Shown: piece after piece, positions 11,489-24,113 of the stretch | Position numbering within the stretch: the first letter of the stretch is position 1 | Layout: the number at the start of each line of letters is the position of its first letter | Source of the DNA: Bradysia coprophila | Lineage: Eukaryota > Arthropoda > Insecta > Diptera > Sciaridae | Direction of reading: 5' to 3' | DNA: 64,000 bases | NCBI RefSeq assembly: GCF_014529535.1 | Contig: NW_023503598.1 | Coordinates: 496,001 to 560,000 of the forward strand | Program-made: the position numbers and the translations under genes | Notes under the pieces: generated by a model | The model's database searches: none | What the model saw: only the letters and a program-made list of their open reading frames with translations | Told to the model about the DNA's origin: nothing

Positions 11489-11827
11489 TCGTAAAAATCG
11501 TAAAAAACGGAAATCGTTTGGCCTATGCAAGTTTCGGATTCAGTGTCTCCCGAACATTGCTTGTATGAGCGGTTGGTGAAAAGAAGAGTTTTTCTTACTT
11601 GAGTGTGACAGTTTTCTCCTTCTGAGTTTCCTTACATTTTTGCTTTCCTTTAGTATTCAGAAGATTTCTGCTCTTTAATTTTTCCTATTTAATTTTCATG
11701 TGCGATACTTTAAAATGAGTCAAGTTCAACGTAAAGTAGAAGGGTTTCCTTTGCCCACAATGATATGTTTTAGGTTGTATTTGTTCTATTTAAACAAACA
11801 AAGAAAATAAAAAAAAAATAAAAAAAA

Positions 11828-11843
11828 ATGGCTAGGTCTGCAC
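11828..11843 (+). repeat. Right target-site duplication of the LINE
   Basis: Second copy of atggctaggtctgcac, directly after the A-rich tail. Confidence 0.85.
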
Positions 11844-12449
11844 GAGATATCTATACCTTAGTACAAAGTGTAATACGAAAACTTTTACTGTCGGAAAACC
11901 TTCCAAAGTTGATAGCTCCAATTTCAACATGACGTACGGAAGAACCAAGAAGTCTTCTTCTTCTTTCGTGTGGATGGTCTTTATGGATCATGGAGACCAT
12001 GGTCCACATGAATCGATTTTCTTTGAATAATACTTCATTCAGAATACACTTCTGACGCTCTCTGTGTGTCTTCAACTCCAAATCCAAGAAACTTTACAAA
12101 CTAAACGATCGGACATTCTTCATACACCAAATATCAATCTTGATCACGCAGTGCATGCCGAAAATTATGGAATGAAAAACGATTTTAATTAAGCTATCAG
12201 TCAACTACCACGGAATTTAAAATCGTCGAATTACGATGCCATTACATCCAATGTATGATTATCATCAAAAGTGTATGATGTGGTAAATAAATAAAAATTT
12301 GTTGGTTTTAAAAAAAAAGACGACGAAGAATTAAGTCCATCATCACAAAAATGCCTTGGAATATAGCTTCACTTTCGATGAGACGTTTGAAGCACGAAGC
12401 GGAAATAATTTGTTTAAAAATTGTCTTCGTTTTTTGTGTGTTTTCATCA
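11844..12449. other. Gene-free region downstream of the LINE
   Basis: About 600 bp without recognisable coding sequence. A short A-run at 12310-12320 could be an old retro-insertion tail, but nothing else supports that. Confidence 0.4.
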
Positions 12450-12651
12450 ATGAAAGTAAATGGATAGGTATGGTCAAACGTTCAAATTTGTTCTAGCCGG
12501 AGCACATACGGATTTGCATGGCGCCACCTCAAACGAACTCATTTCTAGTGCAAATTTCCACTAGAAATGAGTTCGTTTGAGGTGGCGTCATGCAAATCCG
12601 TATGTGCTCCGACTTGTATGGACTGGCCATACCTACTTATCTACTTTCATT
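12450..12651. mobile_element. 200-bp palindromic MITE, AATGAAAGT family
   Basis: Outer ends are AATGAAAGT..AGGTATGG and its inverse. Inside is an almost perfect hairpin of about 115 bp centred near 12556 (cggagcacatacggatttgc and its inverse). Relatives with the same ends are at 59244-59402 and, partially, at 14181-14300. Confidence 0.8.
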
Positions 12652-13438
12652 GGTTTTCATGCCATCACTTTTTGTATGGTGTATGTTAGAACTGGTGTAC
12701 ACATTGTAGTTACCTTAAATTCGATCTTTTTTTTTCTCGAGAAATGTAATAATATTCTGTGTGGTAAATGCAAAAAATCATGAAATTGACGTTGAATTGA
12801 AATCATCTCTAACTTTTTATCACACTTTGCAGAGATGGATATTAGTAGGTTAATACAAAGTTAACAAAATGAACCGTGCAATTGGAACAGAACAGCGATT
12901 TTATCGTCAATAAAAATTTGTGCCCAGGTGTAAAGTAGGAGGTTAACCAGGCATTTGAAGTCAGACCAAATTAGACGAAAAATGTTCATGCTTTAGGTCC
13001 GCTAAAAATTCAAATGTTCTCAATAATACAGGGCGGACATGGTCAGTTTAACCTGTTACAGACGACAAGTATATGACCTTGACCAGTAATATTATCGGAT
13101 CTTTTACTTCCATCGATCAAAGTATTTTTAATCGATTGACTTCAATTTCAAATCTTGTACTTCAATTCTTTAAGATGCATTTTACTATATAAAAAACCAT
13201 ATTACCCAAATCTTGTCAATTTTTTTGTCGTCGTTATCGATAACAGATGAATAGCAGTGTGTGACAGGTTAAGCAAAACTGTAAACTTAGGTAGGTCACA
13301 ATGATACGGCGACAGAGATAGGAAACTAGCGTAGACTGAAGCTTACAGGCTAAAATATAACGCTGGCATCACAAAATAGTACATTACATCCTTGCTTGGA
13401 AATTTGTTGTTTTGAAACAAGGTTTGACTTTTCACACA
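12652..13438. other. Gene-free region
   Basis: No supported gene. It contains the third diverged copy of the dispersed repeat also seen at 2570 and 3430 (here 13095-13255). Confidence 0.45.
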
Positions 13439-13875
13439 ATCCACGCCATTAGTCGTATAAATTTATACGTCAGAGAGAGCTTTTTTCTCCTTTGTTACGA
13501 TCTGTCTGTTTTTTTATTTCGCGATTTTGTATGGAAATGAAAACTAAAATTGAGATATCTTAGGTGTTTCAAGTGGTTTTTCATATTTTTTTGGACCAAA
13601 ATGTTTTAAAGTGTGTTTGGAATCGATTGACATTAACAAAATAATAAAATAGAAAAAAATATTTTCATACAATCTGTTAATGCCAATCGATTCCAAACAC
13701 ATTTTAAAACATTTTGGTCCAAAAAAATATGAAAAACCACTTAAAACAGCAAAGATATCTCAATTTTAGTTTTCATTTCCATACTAAATCGCAAAATAGA
13801 AAAACTGACAGATCGTAACAACGGAGAAAAAAGCTCTCTCTGACGTATAAATTTTTACGACTAATGGCGTGGATT
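13439..13875. mobile_element. 437-bp palindromic MITE
   Basis: Arms of about 195 bp are inverted copies, starting atccacgccattagtcgta and including 'gacgtcagagagagc'-like and 'ttggaccaaaatgtttta' blocks. A short AT-rich loop lies near 13640-13675. Confidence 0.8.
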
Positions 13876-14002
13876 TTGAATGAGTGCTTTTACCGAGTTT
13901 GATCGTTTGATGCCACCCGTTTGATTCGTGGGTGCATGGCCTATTTTTGGAAATTTATTTGGAAATTTTTACCAAAATTTCCAAAAATTGCGAAAGTTCA
14001 AA

Positions 14003-14147
14003 AGTCAAATATTTTCATAATTTTGAACGGTTTTGGTATTTTCTGAGCTCAACCTTGCGTCTTAGCCGGTTTTTAATATTTTTGTTTGGTTCTTGACACA
14101 CTTTTCGAAATATAATGACCGTTCAAAATTATAAAAATATTCGACTT
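14003..14147. repeat. Small inverted repeat
   Basis: 'gtcaaatattttcataattt' followed by gaacgg at the left is inverted at 14119-14147. It is probably another MITE remnant; the outer ends are unclear. Confidence 0.5.
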
Positions 14148-16845
14148 CTGCGTGGGTGTCTTAACCTATGAATGTACATAGCAGGTATGGTCTATTCTTC
14201 AAAATCGTTCGATTTATCTTGAACGCATTTATTATTCATGTCAAAGTAATATGAGAATGAGTGCGTTTGAATCCGTCTTTAAAATCGATATGTCCCCCGC
14301 GGTCCTCCTCTGGTTATATTCTCCTGTTAAATCGGAAGCTTGCTTTTTAGAGCCTTGTTTATAACTGCGTTGGACGACGCAAAAGACATGGAATGCGTTA
14401 TTCGTCAGGATCTCGGTCAGGATCGCCGGATACGGTTTTGCATGGAGGCCATGGAGGCTTGGTTCTTGGGCCACACATGGGCAACACTATGAACAGCTTC
14501 GGAAACATTATTCCAAAATCGAAAGTGGCGTCCTTGATATTCGTCCTAAAATTCGTTCATTTTGAGTTTTAAAGGACTTTTAGCTATCCGTTTTGAAACG
14601 TTACCTATTGTGTCGTCTGAATTTGTATTGTTTAGTTTCTAGAGTTGTCCTGTAAATGTAACGTAAACGGAGGCAAAACGGACGACTGTGAACTCCACTG
14701 TTAGGCCAAGCCGGTGAAATGAAATTTTGACACATCTGCCAAATTTATGAGAATATCATTTCCCCGACTGGTTGGATAGTTGACTCTATAATGTCCAAGT
14801 TGACCTTATCAGTCAAAAATATTTGAATTGATGGCGCGGCCGCGGAATTGACACATGAATTCAAAATTTTCGTATCATGATAAATTTGCTTGCATCATCA
14901 GTTAAATCAGTGTACATTATACAGACATACAGTTTGCGTAAATTTTCAGTTATAGCTGGACAGATAATTGCAATAACACTCACTTCCAATTGCACAGTAA
15001 ACGCCAAATATACGCACACCACATTACTATAATAATTGTGCATGTGCATATGGATAACCGGTATGCTTTGTGAAAGAGCATAACTTACTGAAAACGGTAA
15101 CTGCCTTGGGAAATTATTTGTTTATAGATAACGTGAATTACGTCTATACCAACAAATAATTATTCATCTAAAGTGATTATGCCCATAAGCAAAGCTAGTG
15201 GTGGCTGTTTGAACGTTCTGCTATTTGAATTCGTAATTATAGGAATTTTAAGACATATTTGATCACATACGGAGTGGATAATTACGTAAAGGGCCATATG
15301 ATACGTAACTATAAATTGAAATAAAATTTCAATCGACCGTTTCGCATTATGTATCAGAGTTTAGAAGAGTGCACATTGTAGCAAGGCCGCGGCTTCTGGA
15401 TAAGGCAGACTAGGCTAAGGCAATTTTAAAAGCACCAAGGCATGGTCGAAAGAAACTTAAGCGCTACAAAACGATTTCGAAAGTTGAAAGGTCGTCAACA
15501 AAACATTACCAAGAGATGGCGCTGATGCTAAACTTAATGATACAGAGGTTTTAAACTTCATAAAATTTTTTGAAGTTTTTCGCAACTACCAGAACATCTG
15601 AAGCGCCTTGCGGTGTATTAACGAAATGATCTCATCACCTGTAACAAGCTCATCAAATGGGCCAGTTCTCTCGATAAAGTTGACAAAAAATTTCGCTCAA
15701 CCCGACATTCGGCTGTTGAACTGACATCACCAGTACTGCCATATAGATTCTGTTCACCCTAAAATCGGTTTCCCGCTACGGCTCTGAATTTTGTACTCTA
15801 GTCATTGAGATTTCCGACGGTGTGGTCACACTGTAATCTGAATGAAGAGACCTAAAAGTCGAATTTAATTACTATTCCGGCTCAGAATTAAAGCCATGAA
15901 CACATAATACCCACATATAATAACCATACTTAGCACGCATTATGGTCACAGACATTAACGAAGTGTATTATGAACGAAAAAAGTAATTCAACCATAGAAA
16001 ATGCACGCAGAGAGTATCATTATCAAGTCGTACCGGAGAGTGGTCATTGCCTCGTTGTTGTTATGATCTGTGCACTGCAACTGCAACAAGGAAAGTATAT
16101 AGAATATGTTGTTGTTGTTGTTGCTGGCTCTTTACTTCGCAAAGAAACTGAAATGTGCGATTTTATCGCACGGTTTTGCAAGAACACAAAAAAATGCAGC
16201 GATTTATTATCGCTTTGTAACGAGGTGATGCATCAAATGCAAGTCTAAAAGTTGGATGATATACGCTATGTGAATAACAAATCATGCGTTTGTTATATAT
16301 TGGGTATTATGGCGGTATAACGAAGTCTTTAACTCAGTTTTTTGTTTTGTTTCTATTAACTTTTTTCTTCTGATTTCTATTCAAAGCCCAGCAAGAAACT
16401 ATCGCATAAAACAAACTATCGTTGAAGAGATATATATCTATTTGTATAAACTTATCCGTATCGACGGCCAACTAATAATATCAAATTAACGATAGGAGCA
16501 ATGGATATTATATTCTCTAAAGGTTTTACCTGTTTCCTTTCTTTGTTCAGATAAGCTAAACGCAACGTGCATCTGATTTAATTGCACCTGGAGGCCTTTA
16601 TCTTACTGAAGAACAAGAACAAGATAAAAACACACAGCACCGGCTGCAATCAGAGCAAATTTCACTTTTTTCTGAATGGTAATTTTTTTGTACACATTTG
16701 AATCAATGATTTTATGGATATGGTCGTATTAATGAACCGGGGATGGTAGAAGAAAGTCTGTTATTACCGACACCTTATCACGCGTTAATACGTTGTCCCG
16801 AATTGGTCATCCACGTGATTCATTAGTTTGAAAGACGTATATATT
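14148..16845. other. 2.7-kb gene-free region
   Basis: No gene I can support. The reading frame at 15970-16248 (92 residues) has no recognisable domain and runs through a GTT repeat, so I do not call it. A MITE remnant lies at 14181-14300. The rest is AT-rich unique sequence. Confidence 0.45.
14181..14300 (+). repeat. Partial copy of the AATGAAAGT-family MITE
   Basis: Matches the left half of 59244-59402: caggtatggtc, then a ttgaacgca block, a catgtcaaagtaatatga block and gagtgcgttt. The right terminus is missing. Confidence 0.6.
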
Positions 16846-17047
16846 CACGACAGAGTAAAGTTAACCAGGCAGGAGCGCTGATTTGACAAGGGACCTGAAT
16901 AATCTAGTAGCCCAATATTTTTTGCGAATAAAATTTTTCAATTTATGTCAGTGTTCATTTGAGTTCATTTTCATACAATGCATTAGGTCCCTTATTTGAC
17001 GTTTCGAAAATGAACCGCTCCTGCCTGGTTTATTTTACTCTGCCGTG
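16846..17047. mobile_element. hAT-like MITE 'CACGGCAGAG', copy 1
   Basis: Terminal inverted repeats read CACGACAGAGTAAAG then ccaggcaggagcg, with the inverse ending in ctctgccgtg. Flanks share atatatt, consistent with a decayed 8-bp duplication. Other copies are at 43442-43635, 46066-46267 and 58024-58235. Confidence 0.85.
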
Positions 17048-17493
17048 ATATATTGCTAACTGCGTCAACTTATAATTGTAGTTAAGAATCTCAATCTCAT
17101 TATCATTGAAGTAGAGTTGAACTGACAACGATGAAAATTTTGAGGAGTAGAAACATAGTACTGCTCCTAGCATGAACACTGAGTTGACAAGTGTCAAATT
17201 TAGAGGCTTTGGTGATAAGAGCTCATGAAACGAAAACAAGTCAACTATATTTATAAACGAAACGCAGTGCCAACTGTGATTTCATGAGCTCCGAATATTT
17301 TCTGTGTTCATGCTAGAGGCAGTGCTGTGGTAGAAAGCAACATTTGCTTACAATTACAATCTTCACTGGGTTTTCAATTGTGATTCTTGGGTTTTTCCAC
17401 GAATATTTAATTTGAAGAATTTTTGTTGGTTTTTGTCAAGGTTAATTTTGACCCAGAAGTTGACAGCTCGTGAAGTGATCTATATCGAGAAGT
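17048..17493. other. Gene-free gap
   Basis: About 450 bp; nothing recognised. Confidence 0.4.
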
Positions 17494-17828
17494 ATATAGA
17501 GAGAAATGATAAGCTGTAGTGAGATACAAGGAACATGTGAATGACAAAGATCACAAAATAGTTAAAATTGCAGTTTATCCACTCTTAGGCAATAATCGGG
17601 GAAAAACCAATGCCATTTCTTTCATACTGTCGTTCACGTTTCACCTTATCTCAAAGTTTAAGGTAACAAAAATATTCACTTTCGATACGAAAATTAGAAA
17701 ACTCATTGTACCTGTAATGTTACTCGGTAAACTATTAATTTCCGTCAGTCCATTATAGATGTCAACTGACTTTCACATGTTCCTTCTATCTCGCTACAGG
17801 CCTGCCATCTTATTATTTCTCTGTATAT
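17494..17828. mobile_element. 335-bp inverted-repeat element
   Basis: Left 'tatatagagagaaatgataag' and gagatacaaggaacatgtga are inverted at 17770-17828. The interior is AT-rich and has no coding character. Confidence 0.65.
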
Positions 17829-17865
17829 TTGATTATATTTTGACATAGGCTGACGACGCCACAAT

Positions 17866-18203
17866 CAAAGTATATAAACACTGAAGGTAATGCAAATCCG
17901 CAGTTAGACACGTATCCAAACTTTCAGGTGAATTTTAGCTCCGTCATGTTACACACGTATTGAATTCGTTTGCATCAAGTTGCATCTAGTGGTGAATCTA
18001 GAACGATTTAGCGGCGTTATGTTGCACACATATAAAATTCGTTTGCGTCAAGTTGTATTTAGTGGTGAATTGGAAGGATTTAAGGCCGTGTTGCACAAGT
18101 CTAAGTTAGACAACATACGAAAATGAATTCACCTGAAAGTTTCGATCCGTAATTTCTCTGATCCTCTGAGGGTCTGCATTACCTTCAGTGTTTATATACT
18201 TTG
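17866..18203. mobile_element. hAT-like MITE 'CAAAGTATATAAACAC', copy 1
   Basis: Perfect terminal repeats CAAAGTATATAAACACTGAA and inverse, flanked by the 8-bp duplication gccacaat at 17858-17865 and 18204-18211. The interior has two tandem copies of a block around 'gtttgcatcaagttgcat'. The second copy at 49864-50071 is shorter. Confidence 0.9.
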
Positions 18204-18211
18204 GCCACAAT

Positions 18212-20799
18212 AGCGAGGATGAAGTCATAATAAAAATATCATGAGTGTGTTACAGTTACATATAAGAATTTTCTAAAACTTTGGGACCGTCGAAATGTTA
18301 CTGAATTGAAACCGATATCAACGCTTCAGACCCGAGGTGTATATCAAAAAAATGACTTGAACAATCTGCCTTGCCCGATTTCACCATATCAGTGCCTTTT
18401 ATAAGGATTTTTCACTGGGGTGCACAACTTTCCGAAGGGCCCAATTTTTTTCTCGAAAGGGCCCTCACAAAAAAGCCGACGTTTATCATAAAATTTACAT
18501 TTTTTGTTTTCTGTTTCCGGCACCTCTTCAGCGCCCTGGGCTTCGTATTACAGCTACCATTTCCAGCACCCCATTTCTTATTCCCAGCGCCCTTGGCTTA
18601 GCACATAGGCTAAGCTGGCACTGTCGTTAACAGCTGTGAAGGTAGGTCAGACCTCCCACTGAATTTTTCGGACAATTTTCATTAAAATTTCAGACATTTT
18701 CTACGAAGATTTCGGACTAATAGTGCGCTTGGGTATGGGTAATTGGTGGGCATAATTTGATAATCGATAGCAAATTCAATCGGACGCGATGATTTTTATT
18801 TGAGTCGTTGTTTCTAACGTGATTTGAAGGGTCGCATCATTGGTCGATGTATGCGCCGAGGTGCGCTTTGTGAATTCGAATAATGAAACTTTTGGATTAC
18901 AGCGAATGAAAATTTTGAATCGCAGCGCAAAGTTTTAAGAAACGATGTGGCAATTAAGTTCACTGGACGGATTTATAAAACGTGGGGTGCACTGGGGTGC
19001 ATTTATCAAAAGTGTGGTGCACTGATAGGGGACTGGGGTGCACTTTTCCTCCGACTTTGTATGTTAAAAAAGGCTCTGCACCATATGGCCAGTTCGACCG
19101 TGTAGTAGTGAAGTTGTTTCCCAAGAAATAGAGAGCAACAATAGTGACGAAAGCTTTTCTGACAAAATGTAATTATACAAAAGTCGATTACAATGGAGCG
19201 TTAGTTTCCAAACAACATCCCTATGTGCAGAATTTTGCGAAATGTCATCTGCCAAGGCTGTATATGAAGGTTGCTCTATCACTGTCGCCGTATCACAAAA
19301 ATGACTGCTATCGGTAACTCAAACTGCATTTCAATACAAAATCTCAACTGAACTGAAATTGAGCTACAATTTTGTATGAAAATTCAGTGGATTTTTTGTG
19401 ATAACTCCCAAATATACAACTTTGTCTTCTAATTTCCATCATGACTGACCAAATTACCAATTCTATGATTTAACGATGCCAATGCGATTGATTATATGAA
19501 CAGAATATTGACGAAACGTGAAAGAAACTCATGATTTGTTACTATCACGGTCATCCAACTGCAACAAATCATAAATGATAACAATTGACGTACGCGTATC
19601 ACTTTTTGTACCTTGTTAATTTCCATATCTTTTCAATATGCAAAAAATTGCCGAATTGTGAACGATTTTTTGTTGAGAATTCAATATGTGCCTTGTTAAA
19701 GCATAGTTCAACGTTTAATTATATGTAGGTCGGCGTGTGTAGCGTATCGGTGAGAAAATTGATTTTTTTTCCTCATCTTATTAAACAAAACACAATTTTC
19801 ATGGTAAATCTTGCAAATAAATGGGAGCACGATCATTACATCAATTGTTTCGGTATGTACACGTAAACGACCATAAAAGAATGAATTTAAACCGTAAAAT
19901 AAATTCAATTAATAAAAACGGAGAAGTTTTATTAAAAAATTCTAAACGGGGATCGATGGTTTTATTTAATCGATGGAATTCTTCAGCTCAATATAAGTTT
20001 GTTTCCACCCAACGATATCATCGATAAATGAAAATTAATTCTGTAAAGGTCAATTGAATTGATTAATCGTTTGTATGAACGCACTGAGAAAATTGTTTAA
20101 CGCTTCCAGGCAATTCAATTTATTGTTTCTACATTTTATCTACGAAGAAGATGTCTTTTTTTGTGTGTGTGTCGGAATTCAGATTTGATTAATGATTCAG
20201 GTGAAATTGATTTATAATGACCAATGTAATAATCATAATAATTGAACTGGCGTTTAAAATAATTGTGACTCTTTTTATCGACGAAAATTGAGTTATAGAC
20301 GTTCAAGAACGAGTTCTTACTCGTTAATAAATATTTATCACATCAGCGCCCGGTAAGTTGACTTTGCTGTGTATGATACCACCTCTTGTAAGAGTCACGT
20401 GACATCACTGCTGTTGCTGAACGCAACTCAATGATGGTAAAGTACTTTTCGGTCACTGTTTGCAGTGATTGTAAAGCGCTTTTCGGTCACTGTTTGCAAC
20501 GTAAAGTCCAAGTCATATGCACTTGTTTGAATGTGTGCGCTCGTATATATCCTCGTGTGAATTATTCCACTCGTTCCGCCTTCGGCTCCACTCGTTCCAC
20601 AAACTTTCACACTCAGATATATACTCTCGCATACATTCAAACTCGTGCAATCATGACTCACTTACTTGACGAAGTATGGAACATACTATGAATCAAAGTG
20701 TACTATTAAAATGAAACTAATCATTCTCAAAGTAGTTTTACTGACAGCTGTGTGTTGGGGAGAATATCCAACCAGTGAAATAGTAGCTTTGTCGTTACT
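18212..20799. other. 2.6-kb gene-free region
   Basis: No supported gene. A short repeated phrase (tggggtgcac) occurs at 18980-19045. A 33-bp duplicated motif (cttttcggtcactgtttgca) is at 20445-20500, and an imperfect hairpin around tcgtgtgaa lies at 20510-20650. Confidence 0.45.
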
Positions 20800-20873
20800 A
20801 AAAATTAGGAATCATTCAAACAAAAATCTCTGGTCTACTAATTGCTGGCTTTATTCTTTCTTTCGATATACTT

Positions 20874-20879
20874 TTTATT
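20874..20879 (-). terminator. Polyadenylation signal of F-box copy A
   Basis: AATAAA on the minus strand just after the stop codon. The same signal is in copies B (31397-31402) and C (54034-54039). Confidence 0.55.
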
Positions 20880-21460
20880 TGTCCTTAAAATTAGCATCTC
20901 TGAACATAGTGATAGTATGCTGCAGACGAACTGCAATACTTTTTGCTGAAATCAACAGTATAATGATAATCACGTTCCACGCACTGTAGTCTCACGAATT
21001 CGTGGCTCAAGTCTGTAGTACTGCCATCAAAATCGGTGAAAATTGTCAACTGCTGAGCATCTTCCAATTTCTTTCTAGCTTTATTCAATTCAGCAACTGG
21101 ACATGTTACGGGACACGTCAATTCAGACCCTTTGAATACTGACAGTTTTCGTAGATTCTTCCAGTGTTTGGCTAACATCATTGACTGAGAAAATAATAAT
21201 TTCGCTTCACCTGATTCGATTGTGAGCTCTTGAAGCTGAGACGGTGCAAAGAACGGCATCTCATTTACCAAAGAAACTATTTGCCCGATAGTAGACCACT
21301 TCTCCCACCTCTTCAATAATGTATAATCAAATTGCAATTCTTCAATGGAAACACTTTTCAAATGAACAAATGGACTAAATGTTCGGTTCAAGTCCACGAC
21401 CGGAACCGATACCTTCCTGATATGTATTTTCGTGAGTTGCTTCAACTTTTTCAATACTAT

Positions 21461-21880
21461 ATTATAACGACGGGATGTTTGTCTTTCTTTCTGTCTGTTT
21501 GTCCGCTATTTACCGTCAAAATGAAAGTTCAGAGCAAAAAAAAAAAAAAAAAAAAAAACACTTTTTGATATGTTGTAGGGAATGGTCTGAAACGTGGAGA
21601 AAACGTGGTCCGGTGAAAAGTCTGTTCGGAGATAGTGAAGTTATGACTGTGGGGAGGTGGAAAATGGCTGATTATAACGACGGGATGTTTGTCTTTCTTT
21701 CTGTCTGTTTGTCCGCTATTTACCGTCAAAATGAAAGTTCAGAGCAAAAAAAAAAAAAAAAAAAAAACACTTTTTGATATGTTGTAGGGAATGGTCTGAA
21801 ACGTGGAGAAAACGTGGTCCGGTGAAAAGTCTGTTCGGAGATAGTGAAGTTATGACTGTGGGGAGGTGGAAAATGGCTGA
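21461..21880 (+). repeat. 210-bp tandem duplication in the Helitron 5' part
   Basis: Two nearly identical units start attataacgacgggatg at 21461 and 21671, each containing a poly-A run of about 20-26 bases. The 5' end of the element is therefore duplicated internally. Confidence 0.85.
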
Positions 21881-22479
21881 ATCGGAATAACTCGGTTATT
21901 TTGAGAGATGGAGCGTCGGTGGGGGAAGAAGAAATGTTCCGTTTATTGCGGTGAACAAAGTTGCAGAAGAAAGTTTTTTTCTAACTTTTCATCGGGAGGT
22001 GGTAGAGTGGATTTTATGGGTTTTTTTGAGGGTCTGGAAAATGTTTTAAATTGTGGAGCGGCTGTTTTGGAAGGTGGTGAGGCGTGAGCGGGCTCAAATG
22101 AAAGGTATTGATGGTACGAAGCGAAGAAAAAAAAGTGGAAAAAAATTGGATTCAATTTGTTGGAGTTAAGGTGCTAAGTAGGGTGTTTGACCACCAACGG
22201 GAACACGTTTGTAATTGCGGAGCGGCTGTTTTAGAAGCTAGAGGGGCGTGTGAGAGTTTCAATGAAAGGTATGGATTGTACGAATCGAGGAAAAAAAAAT
22301 TTAGGAAATTCGGATCAATTTCGAGCGAGTGACAGCTCTCCAAGTGGGCCATTTTTGAGCTACTCCAACGTACAGTGATCGATGATGATTTTGAGTTTTT
22401 CTTTGGGTGAAATGGATTTGTTTTTGGGGAAAGTTGTATGGGTTTGAGAGGTGAGTGGTGTGGTTGAATAGAAGTGACC

Positions 22480-24050
22480 ACGGTGTATGCTTTTATGTGT
22501 GAGTGACCACCCCCTCGATTTTTGTATCTTTGGCTGTGAAGCAGATAGAGAGTTCGTTTCTTCGGCAAAGTTGTTGGGTATTGAAAGAGTGGTTGTATGG
22601 AAGTGACCACAGTGTACGCTTTTAAGTAATAGTGACCACCCCCTCGATTTTTGTAACTTTTTGTGTGAAGCAGATGGAAAGTTTGTTTCTTCGGCAAAGT
22701 TGTTGGTTATCGAAAGAGTGGTTGTATGGAAGTGACCACAGTGTACGCTTTTAAGTAATAGTGACCACCCCCTCGATTTTTGTAACTTTTTGTGTGAAGC
22801 AGATGGAAAGTTTGTTTCTTCGGCAAAGTTGTTGGTTATCGAAAGAGTTGTCTACTGAAAGTGACCACAGTGTACACTTTTCTGTGTGAGTGACCACCCC
22901 CTCGATTTTTGTAACTTTTTATGTGAAGCAGATGGAAAGTTGGTTTCTTCGGCAAAGTGGTTGGTTCTTGAAAGAGTGGTTGTATGGAAGTGACCACAGT
23001 GTCCGCTTTTGTGTGTGAGTGACCAACCCCTCGATTTTTGTAACTTTTTATGTGAAGCAGATGGAAAGTTGGCTTCTTCGGCAAAGTTGTTGGGTATTGA
23101 AAGAGTGGTTGTATGGAAGTGACCACAATGTACTCTTTTGTGTTTGAGTGACCACCCCCTCGATTTTTGTATCTTTGGCTGTGAAGCAGATAGAGAGTTG
23201 GTTTCTTCGGCAAAGTTGTTGTTAATTGAGAGAGTTTGAAATTTAGGAAATTCGGATCAATTTCGAGCGAGTGACAGCTCTCCAAGTGGGCCATTTTTGA
23301 GCTACTCCAACGTACAGTGATCGATGATGATTTTGAGTTTTTCTTTGAGAAAAATGGATTTGTTTTTGGGGAAAGTTGTATGGGTTTGAGAGGTGAGTGG
23401 TGTGGTTGAATAGAAGTGACCACGGTGTACGCTTTTGTGTGTGAGTGACCAACCCCTCGATTTTTGTATCTTTGGCTGTGAAGCAGATGGAGAGTTAGTT
23501 TCTTCGACAAAGTTATTGGTTATCGAAAGAGTTGTTGTCTGAATGTGACCACAGTGTACGCTTTTGTGTGTGAGTGACCACCCCCTCGATTTTTGTAACT
23601 TTTTGTGTGAAGCAGATGGAAAGTTGGTTTCTTCGGCAAAGTTGTTGGGTATTGAAAGAGTGGTTGTATGGAAGTGACCACAGTGTACACTTTTGTGTGA
23701 GAGTGACCACCCCCTCGATTTTTGTAACTTTTTGTGTGAAGCAGATGGAAAGTTGGTTTCTTCGGCAAAGTTGTTGGGTATTGAAAGAGTGGTTGTATGG
23801 AAGTGACCACAGTGTACACTTTTGTGTGAGAGTGACCACCCCCTCGATTTTTGTAACTTTTTGTGTGAAGCAGATGGAAAGTTGGTTTCTTCGGCAAAGT
23901 TGTTGGTTATTGAAAGAGTTGTTGTCTGAATGTGACCACAGTGTACGCTTTTGTGTGTGAGTGACCACCCCCTAGATTTTTGTAACTTTTTGTGTGAAGC
24001 AGATGGAAAGGTAGTTTCTTCGGCAAAGTTGTTCGGTATTGAAACAGTAG
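22480..24050 (+). repeat. 129-bp minisatellite in the Helitron
   Basis: About eleven units with the core gtgaccaccccctcgatttt, then gtgaagcagatgg and ttcttcggcaaagttgttgg. Late units (23573, 23702, 23831, 23960) are exactly 129 bp apart, a multiple of three, so long frames stay open on both strands. A 190-bp segment at 22300-22490 is repeated at 23245-23435 and splits the array. Confidence 0.9.
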
Positions 24051-24113
24051 TTGTGGCATGAGTTGTAGAAGGGTACGGGATTCACCAAAAATTGATGGTT
24101 TTCAGTAGAGTAT

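Larger units (their letters stand above)
10039..11827 (+). mobile_element. 5'-truncated LINE (LOA/Jockey-like), itself interrupted
   Basis: Bounded by identical 16-bp duplications and ending in an A-rich tail (11806-11827), as expected of target-primed reverse transcription. It carries the C-terminal part of a reverse-transcriptase ORF in two pieces, 10040-10105 and 11054-11488, separated by a palindromic element. The pieces join in frame: a KLRHLLRSSRISSNV segment leads to IIRPILCYASPIWANPS, then IRLAERKILR, LYRKAKTVRVDRHI and a final RQLYNTNQ. This end resembles the RT C-terminus of LOA or Jockey clade elements. A 3' UTR of about 320 bp follows. It is a dead, truncated copy. Confidence 0.85.

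Noticed and set aside
15970-16248. 92-residue open frame
   Set aside because: No domain, crosses a GTT repeat giving a run of valines, no upstream or downstream gene signals.
22836-23968. Long repetitive reading frames on both strands of the minisatellite
   Set aside because: The frames result from a 129-bp period divisible by three inside a Helitron; both strands are open at once, and the units show no coding-type conservation that I can see.
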